Source: Gnetum montanum
Lineage: Eukaryota; Streptophyta; Gnetopsida; Gnetales; Gnetaceae
Direction of reading: 5' to 3'
DNA length: 64,000 bases
NCBI GenBank assembly: GCA_015680685.1
Contig: MNCI01003613.1
Span: 159,349-223,348, forward strand
Numbering within the stretch: the first letter of the stretch is position 1; the number at the start of each line of letters is the position of its first letter. A program made the translations under genes and the position numbers. Under the pieces are notes generated by a model. It was not told the DNA's origin and made no database searches. It saw only the letters and a list, made by a program, of their open reading frames with translations. This document shows, in pieces, positions 1-12,720 of the stretch.

Positions 1-1718
1 TGATGGTATGAACTGTTTTCATATTGATTGCTAATTTTTGATTTTTACCTTTAAGTCACAATGTTGATACTAAGGTATGTTTCTTTTGATATGGCAGGCA
101 ATGAGTTCACTCCATCCATCCATCCATCAAATTCTATGGTTCCTCTCAGCTTGGAAATGTACAGTCCCCTTCTTAATAAGAACTTAAACGAATCTGTGCC
201 TGGGTATTTCTCAAACTAAGGAAGGACTTAGGGATTGCAAAGGGTGTGACTTCAAGGGAACTTGATGCTTTTGTGTTGGCCGTTCTCTTGGGTGCTTGGA
301 TGTTTTCTTCTTGAGTTTTTTTATCATTCCAATGTTACCCCAACTATCGGAAGCTGAGACAATAAAAATAAGAAGTCTTTTCATGGTGTGGTTATCACGC
401 ATAAAAACAAAAAACACAAAAAAAAAAACCAAAAAGTGAGAATTCAATGCACACCCCTTAGACAAATAACCTTGGGCTACAAGCACTGGTTATGGAACCA
501 AAAGTGTTCCCTCTAACTAAGGCCCTTCTCACTTCCCATTCTCTCATTTTTTTCATCAGAATGATGGTGGCTCTTTGGAGATGCATCCTTGTTATCCAAG
601 TGGATGGTTTAGCTGAATGCATTGATGCGAAGTCACTGGATGTGGTTGGTTTGAGGCCAGAGTTGGAATAAGACTTGCCAAGTCACATTAATCATCAAAA
701 CACACAAGGGGTTGTACACCACCTTGTCCTTGGGATTCCATTCCGTTCTCTTCTCTCCATAGTTCACCTCATTGTCGGTTGTATCATTAGTGTATATATT
801 TTGGTAGATGCATTGTTTTCTTTCTGGTAAATTCTTGTGCTTAAGACTTTAACTCTTGTTCCAACTGACATTCCCAAAGCCTACGAACTCTTTGAATGTG
901 GGTTTTTCAGGGCATTAAGGGCATGAGCTTGCTTTGGGGAGGACCCACTGACATTCCTATTTGGAGCATTTGTTAAATTCTTTCCCTTAACATTTTGTAA
1001 TTAATTCTTATTTTGTTCATTACCATCTTGACATCCATTTCATCGATGCTATAGTTTCCCCTTTTTATCTATCTTTCTTACTCCTTTATTTTCTCCATTC
1101 TAACGCTATCAGAGGTTCACGATTAGTCATGGGGGAATGGGGCCCAATTTTTTCGATTTTCTCCTAGCCCCAAAATTTTTTATTTTCTTCCTAACCCCTA
1201 CACCTTCGGTAGCCATCATTAATATATCTCCCGATCCATATTAGCCATACCACAACCTAGCCAATGAACCTACACCGAAGCAAGGTATTAATTACATAAT
1301 AATTCATTTACACTTGCTAATACAAGATTGTGTTGTGTGTGCATATGGTGATCATACAAACAATGGATTAGATCTGGAGCTAAAACAAACACTTGGAATG
1401 GAGCAGTGCTTGAAGTAGCTATGCAAGGAGCAAGATGGATAGCGTGCTTACCAAAGGATAATGAAAAGTGCAATCTTGGCGTTGGCAGTAGCAACACTTC
1501 TTTCTATCTCTCTCTTTCTCTGAAGTTGCCAACAAAGGCTTGATGTCATTGTAATAAGATGTTCACCCTGGTTGTCATGAACACTAGTTTTGTCAAGTCT
1601 TGTAATAATGATCCATTCACATGTCATCCCATTAGTTCCATCTACCTCAATAATTCCATACCTTCCCAATATTATTGTAAGGAACTTGAGGATGAGTTTT
1701 CATTCAGTCATGGGGGTA
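1..1718 (+). other. unassigned sequence ending in a Ty3/gypsy tail
   Basis: Seen: a CCATC microsatellite near 110-129, then no recognisable domain. The last part (about 1559-1718) has a plus-strand reading frame ending ELEDEFSFSHGG that runs into a purine tract, TGGGGGTA at 1711-1718, directly before an LTR start. Inferred: this is the 3' end of the internal region of a Ty3/gypsy element whose 3' LTR follows. Nothing specific is identified in 130-1550. Confidence 0.35.
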
Positions 1719-3205
1719 TGATGAGACGCGATATCGCATGGGCCGTGATATCGCGTCGTCCCCTGTGATATCGCATACGCGATATTGTGGTCCGCCACCA
1801 AATCTATAGATAAGAGGTGGCACTCCCCTTATTTTCCATCCTAGGCTTAAAGTAGGAAAACTCTGGTAGTTTGATCACTCCAGAGATAGAATATTTTCCA
1901 TGTGCCCGCAGTAGGAGTCCCCAAGTGAACAGATCTTTATTCAAGCAGCTTTGTACCTGAAAGCAAGTTGTGTACGGCAATAAAGATGAGCTTTGTGTAT
2001 AAACCTTGCAGTGCATAGAATAGGATTTATTATTTGTTATTTCTTACCTATTATTTATTATCTACATTAGCACGGCATGAGTATGACTTGATTACAAGCA
2101 TTGACAAATGTGTACGGATAATCAAGAAATTGGCTACTCATCGCGATTAGTCTCTCTCACCCTCAACTCCTAGAATGTAAGATGAGTACGACTTGATTAC
2201 GAGCATCTACAGGTATGTACGGCTATTCAAGGAATCGGCTACTCATCACGTTTAGGTTAGTTAAGTGCCTCAGTACGACCACTTCGAGCACGTGCGTTAT
2301 GTGTGGTGATCCTAGTAACGATTAGTGTTTGGTAGCCACAGTTGCATAGTTCAAGGTGTGTACGGTAAGTGGGAACGAATGCTGATGCTAGTTAATTTAG
2401 ACTTAGTCCTTAGTTAGAGTTAGTGAGTTTCTCAACCCTTCTCTCTTAGCATAGAAGACATAAAATCATAAAAGATATAAAAATCATATACCTCGGACTT
2501 ACTTAACCATACCCCGTGACAACAACAAGTAAGTCTGGGAAGACAAAAAATGATTAACCCCAAGTGTTCCATGGGGTGTGTAGGCATTTAGTCTGCAGAG
2601 TTCGATCGGATCATGCTTGCTACGCTCGTTTTGTATGGTTGAGTGTAGTGGTACCTCGCCACTCATCAGCTAGAAATGCGAAATGAGTATGACTTGATTA
2701 CGAGCATTTAAGGATGTGTATGGATAATCAAGGAATCAGCTGCTCATTGCACTTAGGCTAGATTAGCTTTCTCAACCCGTTCCTCCTAGTTAAGTGCATC
2801 AGTATGACCACTTCGAGCACTTGCGTTACACGTGGTGATCCCAGCAACGATTAGCATTTGGTAGCCATGGTTGCATCGATTCAAGGTGTGTACGGTAAGT
2901 GGGAACGAATGCTAACGCTAGGTAATTTAGACTTAGTTCATTAGTTAGAGTTAGCAATTAGTTTCTCAACCCTTCACCTTATTAGCATAGGAGAAATAAA
3001 GCATAAAAAGCCATAAAAATCATATACCTCAAACTTACTCAACCATACACCGTGACAACTACAAGTAAGTCTGGGAAGACAACGAATGATTAACCCTAAG
3101 TGTTCCATGGGGCGTGTAGGCACTTAGTCTGCGGAGTTCAACCGGATTGCGCGTGCTACGCTCGTATTCATATGGTTGAGTGTAGGGGTACCTCACCACT
3201 CATCA
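1719..3205 (+). repeat. 3' LTR of a Ty3/gypsy-type element (family A), plus orientation
   Basis: Begins TGATGAG directly after a purine tract and ends CACTCATCA. The same terminal words occur at the LTRs at 4363, 16531 and 31407 (reverse orientation). The 5' part is a palindrome-rich array of GATATCGC words (1728-1788), a position where the other family LTRs also carry short repeated words. The 3' part contains an internal tandem expansion. The 5' partner lies outside the window. Confidence 0.7.
2078..3205. repeat. roughly 500-bp tandem duplication inside LTR A
   Basis: The word GAGTAYGACTTGATTAC recurs near 2083, 2183 and 2683. The long units 2171-2667 and 2668-3205 align almost throughout; for example the word TACGGTAAGTGGGAACGAAT occurs at 2361 and 2891. 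The second unit carries about 30 extra bases. The unit starting near 2078 is only a partial copy. Confidence 0.75.
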
Positions 3206-3399
3206 CTAAGGGTTAAGTACTTAAACTAGAATCACTTTATATAAATGATAACATCATTAAAGATTTTGAGACTATTAATAGTTTTTTAGAAAATTAAGTT
3301 TTTTCTAAAGGTTTTAGTAAGAAATCCTTCTAGGTATCTAGTATACATATCCCTCATATTATAATAGAAGCATATTGAAGTATTCTTAAAGAAGAAATT

Positions 3400-4362
3400 A
3401 TAGTGGAAGAAATCAAAGTAATGACCTTTAGTTTAGTAAATGGTACAACTCCAAGTTTTGATGGGTTTTCTATAGCTTTTTTTAAAAAAAGCATCAAGAC
3501 ATCATTGAAGATTATCTTTTTCATGCTTTCCAAGAAGCCATTAAAAATATTTTTCTTAATAAAAATATTAATAAAGATGTGATTCTTCTTCTTCCTAAGA
3601 ATGGAGATCTTCAACATATTAGTAATTAGAGGTCTATTGATATTCTTAAAAATGCTTATAAAATTTTAGCTAAATAAATGGCATTCCAAATTCAAAAGGT
3701 TATTGAAGATATCATCAAACCTAATTAAACTAGTTTTCTTAAAGGTAGATATATCTTAAATAATGTTATTACGATTCAAGAAGGAATGCACTGGGCTTCT
3801 AATATTAATCAAAACATTACTTTTATTAACTCAAAGCTTAAAACAAGACTAAATGAAGTTTCATTATTTCTTATCTCTATAAACTAGAATTTGATGATTA
3901 TTTTATTTAACATCTTTGTACCTTGCTCATTGATGCTAATGCTTAAGATGCTACTAATTTTGGATTAAGTTCCTCCTTTACTCTTCAATGGTTAGTTCAT
4001 CAACATTGTCCTGTAGCTTTCTATCTTTTTATTATTGCAGCAAATTTTCATTCACATAATATACATTATGATCTAAAAATAAATTTCATTAAGAAAATTT
4101 TAATTGATAATTAAGGTATATAATTTATTAACCTATGCATTGCAGATAATTCTTTTTTTTATAATCAACAATTCTTTACAACATATTAATACTATTTTAA
4201 CTAGAGTGAAGGATTACTACATATTATCTACCTCTTAGATCAATTAGAAATTTTTTTTATTTATTAATGATAATATTGATGAGTGGATTACTCTCAAGGC
4301 CTAGAAAATCTTACCAAAAAGGTTTTTCTTCAAAATTTTAGGAATACCATTTTACTTTGAGT
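3400..4362 (+). pseudogene. LINE ORF2 relic, reverse transcriptase part (5' half)
   Basis: Conceptual plus-strand translation over several frames shows the non-LTR reverse transcriptase order: a PSFDGF block (3450-3470), ISN-RSIDILKNAYKILAK (3620-3675), then KVIEDIIKPN-TSFLKGRYI and NNVITIQEGMHWA (3695-3795), and near 4315-4360 FFFKILGIPFYFEL. These match the plant L1-type RT block sequence. Many stops and frameshifts make it a dead copy. The gypsy element 4363-17383 interrupts it and the ORF continues at 17384. The 195 bases between the LTR and this region show no recognisable domain. Confidence 0.75.
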
Positions 4363-5178
4363 TGAATGAGTAGTGACTATTCCATATGCCTAACCATGTG
4401 AATCACTAGCACATAGTGGCTGATATTCCTAGATAGTGAATTATGTCATCGTAAGTCATTATCTTCCCAGTCCACACTTGTATTAATTTATGCATATGGT
4501 TAAGTGTAGTTGAGGCATAAGATATTTATTTATATGCTTTTTATTATTTTCTCCTGCCTACTAAATAGTTAAGTAAATAAAGGCTTAATATATAAATCAA
4601 TTAACTATTTAACTACTTCATTAACTAACTATCCTAATGTAGAGTATCATTTCCCACTTGTTGTACACATCCTAAACATATATTAACATCGCTAGATTAC
4701 CAAGTGTATACTACTAGGTATACTAAGTATCCATAACTAAGATTACCAAGCATTAGTATATTATGCTTGAAGTGATCATACTCAAGTTGCTTATGAACTA
4801 TAATATTAATTTCTTAATAATTAAAAAGTAAATTTCTAAAAAGTAGATTTATGCTAGTCTAAGTGCTGCAATGAATAGAAGAAATCTCAATTCTATTTCT
4901 ATTCATGCAAATGTGTCTAGGTACATATGTGCTTGAATAAAATATCATACAATCACTTGAATCTATGCTACAAGCACTTAGAGAGAAAATATTCTAACTT
5001 CTAAGGAAAGAAACTACAAGATTTTGGCCTGGATATGACCAATAGATGCCATTTATGTGAGGGATGTATGCATTTATATAGGCAATGCCTATATCAGCAT
5101 CAACATACTTGCATCAATGCATCCTTGGATATGTTAAAGAGGCTACATCAACATAGCTATTTTATTGATGCTTCATCA
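4363..5178 (-). repeat. 3' LTR of element 1
   Basis: 816 bp that align with 16531-17383. Plus-strand ends are TGAATGAGTAG and TTCATCA. A minus-strand TATA box (TATATAAATG) is at 5071-5080. Upstream of it in transcription sense (5090-5178) lie repeated GATGCAT/CATCAATG words. Confidence 0.85.
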
Positions 5179-5190
5179 TGCCCCCACAAC
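5179..5190 (-). other. polypurine tract of element 1
   Basis: The minus strand reads GTTGTGGGGGCA directly before the LTR start TGATGAAGC. Position and composition fit second-strand priming. Confidence 0.7.
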
Positions 5191-5399
5191 TAATTGAAAA
5201 CTCATTCTCAAGTGAAAAAAATTGGGATCAAGTTTCTTACAAAATTTTGGGAAGTATGGAACTTTATTGATGGACTAATTAACTAACTCTATGTTTCATA
5301 TTGTATGGACTACAAAAATAGGTTTAATTTACAACAAACAATTGGATACTTTGATAAAATTTTGTAGGAACCTATTAAATAGATGGAGGCATGATGAAG

Positions 5400-8200
5400 T
5401 CTCACAAGGTACCTAAAGGTAGAGGCTCCTATGGCTTTAATGATCCTTCAGCATGTTCCAATGCTACTAGAGGTTGAGATTGCCTTATTACCACTGTTGC
5501 TACTGCTAGAAGTTTAAAGGCATGTAGGAGTACCTTTATTTTCTCTTTCTTGCTTTATGAGTTGTATATGATCTAGCCTACTTTTCCTAGATTAGCTAGT
5601 ATAGGGATGTTCCATGGGCATGGAAGTGAAGAAAACATCTCCTCCACATTAATAAACTAGGCTATGAATATTTTACATTCAATATTGAACATCTTGATAA
5701 GGTTCTATAGCTCTTGGTAGTCATTCATCCTCCTCATCAAGTTCTTAGCAATAGTTTGTTGATCGATGAATCTACTTCTGAGAACTTCAAGCTCTGCATT
5801 AACTATCTCTAACTTTTCTTTTATATCTTTATGGAGCTTGAAATGTACCTCATAGAGGAGGTAGAAGTTGATGATCTACTTCTATAGTTCACTTCTTGGT
5901 CTACCTGCTATCAGCATTGCCAAGTTTGCATAGTAGAGATTGGTAAGCTCTATGCACTTAGTCATCCCCTTGATTTTTAACCCTTTAAGGAAAATCTATG
6001 ATTGATTGTATGCATTCATCTCATCAAAGATGGGCTACCATGCATCACCTCTTTTTTGAAGTTGTTGGATGGTCTTGTTCACCTTCATCTTGGTTAATTT
6101 TATCTTTTTTTTTGTTGACCTTACTAAGTAGTCCAACCTAGTACCTGTAGTGATTATTCACCTTCTTAAATTTTAGGGCCTTATTCTTCTAAGTGGCTAT
6201 CTCAATTATAGTCATTTTGCAAATTACATGAACCTCCTCTATCAAGAGATTCCTATTTTTAGCTTCCAACCTTCTCAAATCCAAGTTTATCTTAGTAAGT
6301 TGCTCTTGATGCTAGCAGATATATTCAATCATTTGGTCCTTCTATTGGTCAGCATTTCACAGGCGATGGTTGTCTTGGGTGAGGACCAAGTTCTCTTTGC
6401 AAACTTGCAATAGGTCCTTGTTAGTGTTATTTTTCATGGCCTTTGATATGGATGTGTTGAAGATCATCATCTCCTTTGCATTCTCAACCTCCTAGTATTT
6501 CTTTTGAAGCTATTAGAAAATTTCATCATGTGTAACCTCAGAATAGATATTGGCAAGATCTAAGAGATGGACTCATAGTTCTACAACTTTAGTGACCAAC
6601 CATCGATTAGTAGCATTGGCCTTCTCAAGTTGTGCATTAGCAACTAGCAACTTGCCCCTTGTCTCTAATAGCTATGACTAGTTGGATGCCATGTTATCTA
6701 GGAGATCCAAGATCTCTAGAAGTGGTTACTCAACTTCCATCAGTCTTTCCAATACTTCTTTATATTGGGCAACACTAATTTGGCCACTTGCTACTATTGT
6801 TGATGCATGAATATTTGCCATGATAGCTATATCTAGTATGGACACAGTAGAAGCATTAAGGGATTTTACAACTCTATTAGCAATCACCTCTGCCACTATG
6901 TCTTAGCCCTTATGTGGCATTACCTAGAACATTATCTCTTCTCCTTCAACATGATAGAGAAAGCTACTGCATTTCCCAAACTTTTAAGAAATGCTTATCT
7001 GAAAATGGATACAGTGGCCTCCCTAGCATTTGGATTAGGTCTCATGGGTGCCTAGTTTCATTACATAAAGAATAGTGACACTGTCTCATTATCTAGCTAG
7101 CTAATGGTTCTTGTAACCTCATTTAAGTGATTCATGGCTAAACAATAGATGAATGACTCCCCACACTTGCAAATCCTTGTTGTTGTTGTAGTGATTTCTA
7201 AAAAAAAAATTTTATGTCACTCCACAACTACAACATTTCAGATGTTGTTTTTGGGGCTACAAGTGATCTTGGCGGTGGTGGATGCTCCTCTTCCTAAATC
7301 TTTTTAGCAATGTTATCTTTTATCATCTCCTAACATGATGTGAAAAGAGTGCGAAAAACTACATCATTGAAGTAGCATGCTATTCATCTTCTTTTGCATA
7401 GTTTTTTGATTAAGCATAGAAAGTAGGGTGTCTTCATACCCTCTTCATTTTCCTTGAAACATTTCTCAATTTCAAGGAAGATGCGCTATGGTAGGTTGAC
7501 ATGGAATTTTCTAGTTAGAGCCACACATGCCCCAACAAAGAAGCTAGTTACCTTAATTGGCCTCACCATTTGGTTTAGATGTTAGGTTCTAATCTTAAAG
7601 TAGGTTCTCTCTACCTTATAAAGGAACCATACTCCTTACGGTTCACTCCATAGCACTGCTAGATCCATTATCCTTTTACTTCAGGATCCACCTACATGGA
7701 AGTTTCTACAAGCTTTGCCTCAATGTTGGGCATACTAAGGGCTTTAGTAATGGCTTCAACAAAATAGAATATGGTGATGTCTCTAATCTTCACTGATTCA
7801 TCTCCTTATCAGTTGTTCAAATATAGGTAGGCTTCCCTCATATACCATTTCTCATTTTTGGATAAAATGAGCCATAGAGAAGATTCCTACAACTACATTC
7901 TAACCTCATCAAGCACCAATTCCAAGAAGGGTTCAAAGTTCAACTCTTTTGGATTTTCTCTAAGTAGGATTTCGTAAGATTGGCCTATTTCAATAGTAGA
8001 AATCTTCCTAATAGATGCCAATTTGGGCTCCTCCTGAATAGGATCAATAGCATGCATTGGCTCTACTACTTCCTCTTGGGATTACTATTTCTATTGTTGT
8101 TGTTGGTTCCTTCCTCCTTAGGGTCTTTTCTCCCTAGGCTATAATGGCCCTCATACTTATAGTCCTATTTTGAGCACTATCAATGATCACATACATAACC
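5400..8200 (-). pseudogene. extra sense-strand protein-like region downstream of integrase in element 1
   Basis: Function unknown. On the minus strand several long stretches look protein-coding although stops and frameshifts break them. Around 7850-8050 a segment includes KISTIEIGQSYEILL. Around 7350-7560 one contains KVTSFFVGACVALTRKFHV and FLEIEKCFKENEEGMKTPY. Around 6250-6700 one is rich in Leu, Glu, Lys and Asn, including GKLLVANAQLEKANATN, which has heptad-like spacing suggesting a coiled coil. Ty3/gypsy elements with a third reading frame after integrase are known (env-like or other), but no transmembrane or env signature is visible here. It could be a captured host gene fragment. It lies in the same sense as pol. 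Confidence 0.4.
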
Positions 8201-10234
8201 CATGATTAGTTCTTTAGTTCATAACATTTATTCCCTTGAATATTTTCCTTCATTAGATTAGGTTATGTTAATTCCTTAGGAATTATGAGTTTATTGTTAA
8301 GTTCTTATTTTATGATCCCAAGCTAGTAATATTATTTTATAATTAATTTATTCTTGACTAACAAATTTTTTTGTTAGTCTTAACACTTTATTATTATTAT
8401 TTTTAGAAAAAATTTGAGAAATTTTTTGTAAAAAAAAAAAAAAAAAAAAAACTAAGGTTTGTGGCCTCAATGATGTAAAGTGTACCTTTGGCAACTCAAG
8501 AATCAAAAAATGGGAAAAATGGGGTAAGTGGTTTGAAAGTTATGATACTTGACAAGTTTTTTGACTTCAAAAATGACAAAAACTCCTCTAGCATTTTGGA
8601 AAATTGATGAAAAATGAGCTAAGTATCATGTGTATTTATAGGCTTTTTGTCTTGCATTGATAGGAATGCATCAACTAGGCTAAATCAACTCATCCCATAG
8701 TGTTGATGGAAATGCATCGATGCAGCTATGCTTAGCTATATTTTTCACTTAGAAATGAAGGAATTTCATGTGAGTTTTGGTACAAAAAAAGAGCTAAATG
8801 GAAGTCAAAATGATGTAGAATGATGACAACAATATGAATGAGGACATGTTAGGTCAATTTGAAGTAACTAGAATGGATTGAATGAGTTCTATAAGGATGT
8901 TCTAATGTCAAAAAAAAGAGAAAAACTTAATTCTATAATGCTATTGAGATGATTGATCATGCAAGCAGCCCATGGTTAGGGAGTTTAACTTAAGGTAGAC
9001 TAAAGGAATGGAAGTGGGTCCTCTCCAAGTAGGCATATACCTATTATACCCTTGCATACCTTCATTGCAAGGAGTCCATATGCACTAAACATGACGAATG
9101 ATTGTTTTAAGTTAAATTCTATACCCATGGAAGGAATAGTCCTAGGGTTATGCTATTTAGAAAATGAAACTAAATAGTTTACCATGGTATGATGCAATGA
9201 TGTGGTAGAAAATAAAGTGTAGATAGAGAGAACAATGGATAAATAATCTACATTCTAGTCCCATAAGATTCCTGATGAAAATTTTGATTAAGATTATCTC
9301 ATATTGGTTTGTTCCAAGTCTAGACCAAGTCCATTCCATTTACAAAAATCTTGCATTATCACATTTCCCCTCTCTATGGATTAAAATTTCATGACAACCC
9401 CTAAGGACAACCATCACTCCAAGAGAAAAAGGAAGTAGGTAGGACCTTAGTTAGAGGGGTGCCTTTAGGAATGGGTAACATGTCTTTCCAACCCTGTAAC
9501 CTATGCCTATATATCATTATTGAGTCTAAGGGGCATGCTTTGAATTCTTGTTCTTGTTTTTGTTTACATGGTAACTATACCATGCAAAGACATGCTTCCT
9601 TTTATAGTTAACAATAGGAGTGATGATATACAATTGGAGTATCTTAGAATTTAAGAAGTAAGTTGAGAGAAAAATGCATCAAATCCTCTTAAGGTCACAT
9701 CCTTTTCTATTTTCACTTGGTGCTTTCCTAGTTCATTGGGTAACAAGATCATTTTTTACTTTTAGTTATAATGTGAAAGAACCTTCATGCTTCTAAGAGA
9801 TCGATTTTCCATAGAACATATGAAATGGATGGATGTCATGAACTCACTACTTGATACCACCATAAAATTGATAGATTGGTAGTAGAGAACATAATCCAAA
9901 GACAAAATTTAACCCTTTGGTGAATCAATCATAACATTGATAGCTACCTTGAATAACTTTCCAAAATTTGTAGTAGCAATGAATAAAATCAAAAATTTTC
10001 AATAAGACTCCATGAAATTAACAAAGAAGAAAAGAAATATATATATATAATCAATAAAAAATTTTAAAATGAGAAATATATAAAGAATGTTACAAAACAA
10101 AAAGGTAAAAAATTAGTTAGTCTCATTAAGATGTTAGGATGGATGACCATCTTCCCCACAACTAAGTTGAGAGGAGAAGATCCAAAAAAATTAGAGCATG
10201 CTTGTTTCTGCGTAGAGGTGTTAGTGTTGTTGGT
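8200..10234. other. noncoding spacer between integrase and extra region of element 1
   Basis: AT-rich, with a 20-plus base A run at 8430-8451 and the promoter-like block at 8560-8760. No conserved domain was seen. Confidence 0.5.
8560..8760 (-). promoter_or_regulatory. LTR-U3-like promoter block upstream of the extra region
   Basis: On the minus strand GCATCGATGCATTTCC-type words (8690-8720) precede a CCTATAAATACA box (8631-8642). The element's LTR has the same arrangement: repeated GCATCAATG words, then TATATAAATGC. The block lies about 430 bases upstream of the extra protein-like region. A promoter role is inference. Confidence 0.35.
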
Positions 10235-11200
10235 TACTTGGGATTAAAAAAATGGCTTAAGTTGCTGTACATTGACTAATAGGCATATGTGAGGCCTAGT
10301 TAGATGGTAAATTATCATGACCCCAAAAGGAAAATTTGAATGGATTATGTAAGGTCCTTTCCATAATGTTTGAAACTTAGTATGCTATGGCACATGCATG
10401 GGATTCTAATAAAGATACTTATCGCTAGGTTGAAATATAACTTATCTTATTTTTACGTCATGACATTGTTTATTGTATGTCTTGTACACTTCATTCATCA
10501 TGAGGACTATTCTTCAATTTTCATCTAGTATATTGAGTATCATAAGATGTTCTTTTTGGGCTAGATTAACATCTAGGTCAAGCTCACAGGTAAATATGAG
10601 TGTACACAGTTTGGTTTGGATTTGATGTTTTGGCAAATTTCTGTATACTAACTCATAGGGAGATTAGCATGTAGGAAGCTTACAAGTTAAACAATATCTA
10701 TTGATAGTTTATAAGTTTGATACTCCAGTCCTTCCTATGTCTACTAAAAGTTCATGTTAGAATTCTAGTAATCTCCTCATTGGTAACTTCAACTTGACCA
10801 TTAGCTTAGGGGTGATATGAATTTATGTTGCACCACTAAGCATTGCATTAATTTTTGAAAAGTAGACCCTATAAGATGTATTCCATTATCTAAAATGAGT
10901 GCTTTAGGCATACCAAACCTATTTACCACCTATTGTTATACAAACAAAGCTGTAGTGGTATATGTATAATTCGATACAACTACAACTTTAGCTCTTAGGT
11001 GTAGTAGTTAATAGCAACTATGATGTCTCATTTGATATGGGAGTGATGGATGTCATGAAGTACATGCCCCAAAGATTAATAAGCTTCATTAGTTGGATCC
11101 ACTGTTAGGGCCCTTCCATTCATACAATTATTTCTCCATCTTGTTGACATCGCCTACATGAATGGAAGAAATGGTGAGCATCCCTAAAGATCATTGGCTA
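10235..11200 (-). pseudogene. Ty3/gypsy integrase relic, element 1
   Basis: Minus-strand conceptual translation shows the integrase HHCC-region sequence around EDPCGGHYTKKKMAV (11150-11230) followed by a C-rich stretch. A core remnant contains HITPKLMVKLKLPM (about 10760-10830), corresponding to the HPQANGQVE-type block. The C-terminal part includes FQTLWKGPYI and NVQQLKPFF (10235-10380), typical of the end of gypsy integrase. Many stops. Confidence 0.75.
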
Positions 11201-11539
11201 GAAATATCCTACCATGAGGATCCTTACAGCCATCTTTTTTTTTGTGTAGTGGCCCCCACAAGGATCTTCATGAGCATCCTAGATTTTCTACAATTAATCA
11301 GCATTAGGAACACACCATTGAACCAAGCCATTGTCATAAACCTTATAAAAGTTACCTTGGATCTCCATGTAATGCTTGACCTAGAGAAAAAATTGTTATT
11401 TCTTCTTATTATCCCATTCTATCGAAGTCTCCTGTGTAAGAAAATAAGAGAGGAACTCATCATACCAATTGATAACCCTTGGTTCTTGAAACTTGATAGA
11501 CTTGGCAAAGAGGAGTTCATCTAAAAATTAATTAGATAA

Positions 11540-12060
11540 AGATTCCTCATCCTCCTTGCTATCTCATCTTAACCAAGACAAATGATAAGCAATCACGTTT
11601 TCGATTCCTTTCCTATCCATCATGGTAAGGTTAAATTCATGTAAAATCACCAAATGCTATATGACATGGGGGTTAACCATTGTCTTATTCATTAGGAAAT
11701 GGATTAGAATGTGATTAGTATGCATAAAGATTTGGTATTCAAGCACATAGTGCCTAAATTTTCCCAATGCATACACCACTACCATGAGTTCCTTCTAAGT
11801 GGTGATGTAGTTAAGTTGTGCATCCACAATGCTTCTGCTTACATAATGGATGTAGTATGGACATTCTTGATCATCCATTTGTGTAAGCACTACTTCCAAT
11901 GTGTAGTTAGATACATCTTTCATTATGTGAAATGGCTTGGACCAATCTAGGACCTTTAGAATTAGAGTTTCTACAAGCTTTTCTTTAATTGCTAGAATTC
12001 TTGTTTGCATTTCTTTGTCCATTCGAAAGCTGCATCTTTCTTTTTAAGATCCACTAGTAG
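11540..12060 (-). pseudogene. Ty3/gypsy RNase H relic, element 1
   Basis: The longest clean stretch is 11795-12022, which includes VLDWSKPFHIMKDVSNYTL, VLTQMDD and HYVSRSIVDAQLNYITT. These are the RNase H blocks of gypsy pol; the first catalytic Asp of the PF-h-x-D-AS motif is still present as KDVSN. It continues with VVYALGKFRHYVL and further down LTMMDRKGIENVIAYHLSW. One stop follows ITT. It lies between RT and integrase as expected. Confidence 0.8.
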
Positions 12061-12079
12061 TTTGGTAATTTTAGAAAAA

Positions 12080-12720
12080 TTTTATATGAAGTTCCTGTAG
12101 TAACCAATATGACCAAGGAATAATCTCACATATTTTACCATTAGAGGTTACATGGTTATTCCTTGGATGATCCTTACTTTTTCTAGGTTTACCTTAATTC
12201 CTTTTCTTGAAATATGGTGCTCCAAGATAATGTAATCTTAGAGCATCAAATTTTTTTCTACCAATTAAGCCATAGGTTCGACTCCATGCAGTATTTTAGC
12301 ACTTTCTATAGACAATCCAATGTCTATTCAAAGTTGATACCATAGGTGGAGAGGTGATGAAAACTTCCATACCAATACTGATTTACTATTGAAAGATGCC
12401 TACTACCAATTGTTGAAAAGTTGCATGAGCATTACAAAGGCTAAAGAACATCTTCTTATATGCAAAAGTTTCCTAGGGACTTGTGAAAGTTATCTTAGCC
12501 TAGTCATCTAATGCAATTTGAATTTGGTTATAAGCATTATAATCATCCAAAAAATTGTAGTAACTATGTCTTGTAATTGTATCTAGTACTTAGTTCACAA
12601 ATGGTAATGGAAAATGATCTTTGAATGTTGCCATATTAAATAATCAACACTCTATATAAACTCTCAATTTTCCTCCTTTCTTTGGCACAATCATGAGTGG
12701 ACCCATCCACTCACTATCTA
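12080..12720 (-). pseudogene. Ty3/gypsy reverse transcriptase relic, element 1
   Basis: Minus-strand conceptual translation reads MATFKDHFPLPF, DDYNAYNQIQIALDD, KITFTSP-ETFAYKKMFFSLCNAHATFQ, then a degenerate catalytic segment (MEVFITSP in place of MDDF-type), and LGAPYFKKRN. The order fits gypsy RT. The YxDD-type motif is lost and stops are frequent. Confidence 0.8.
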
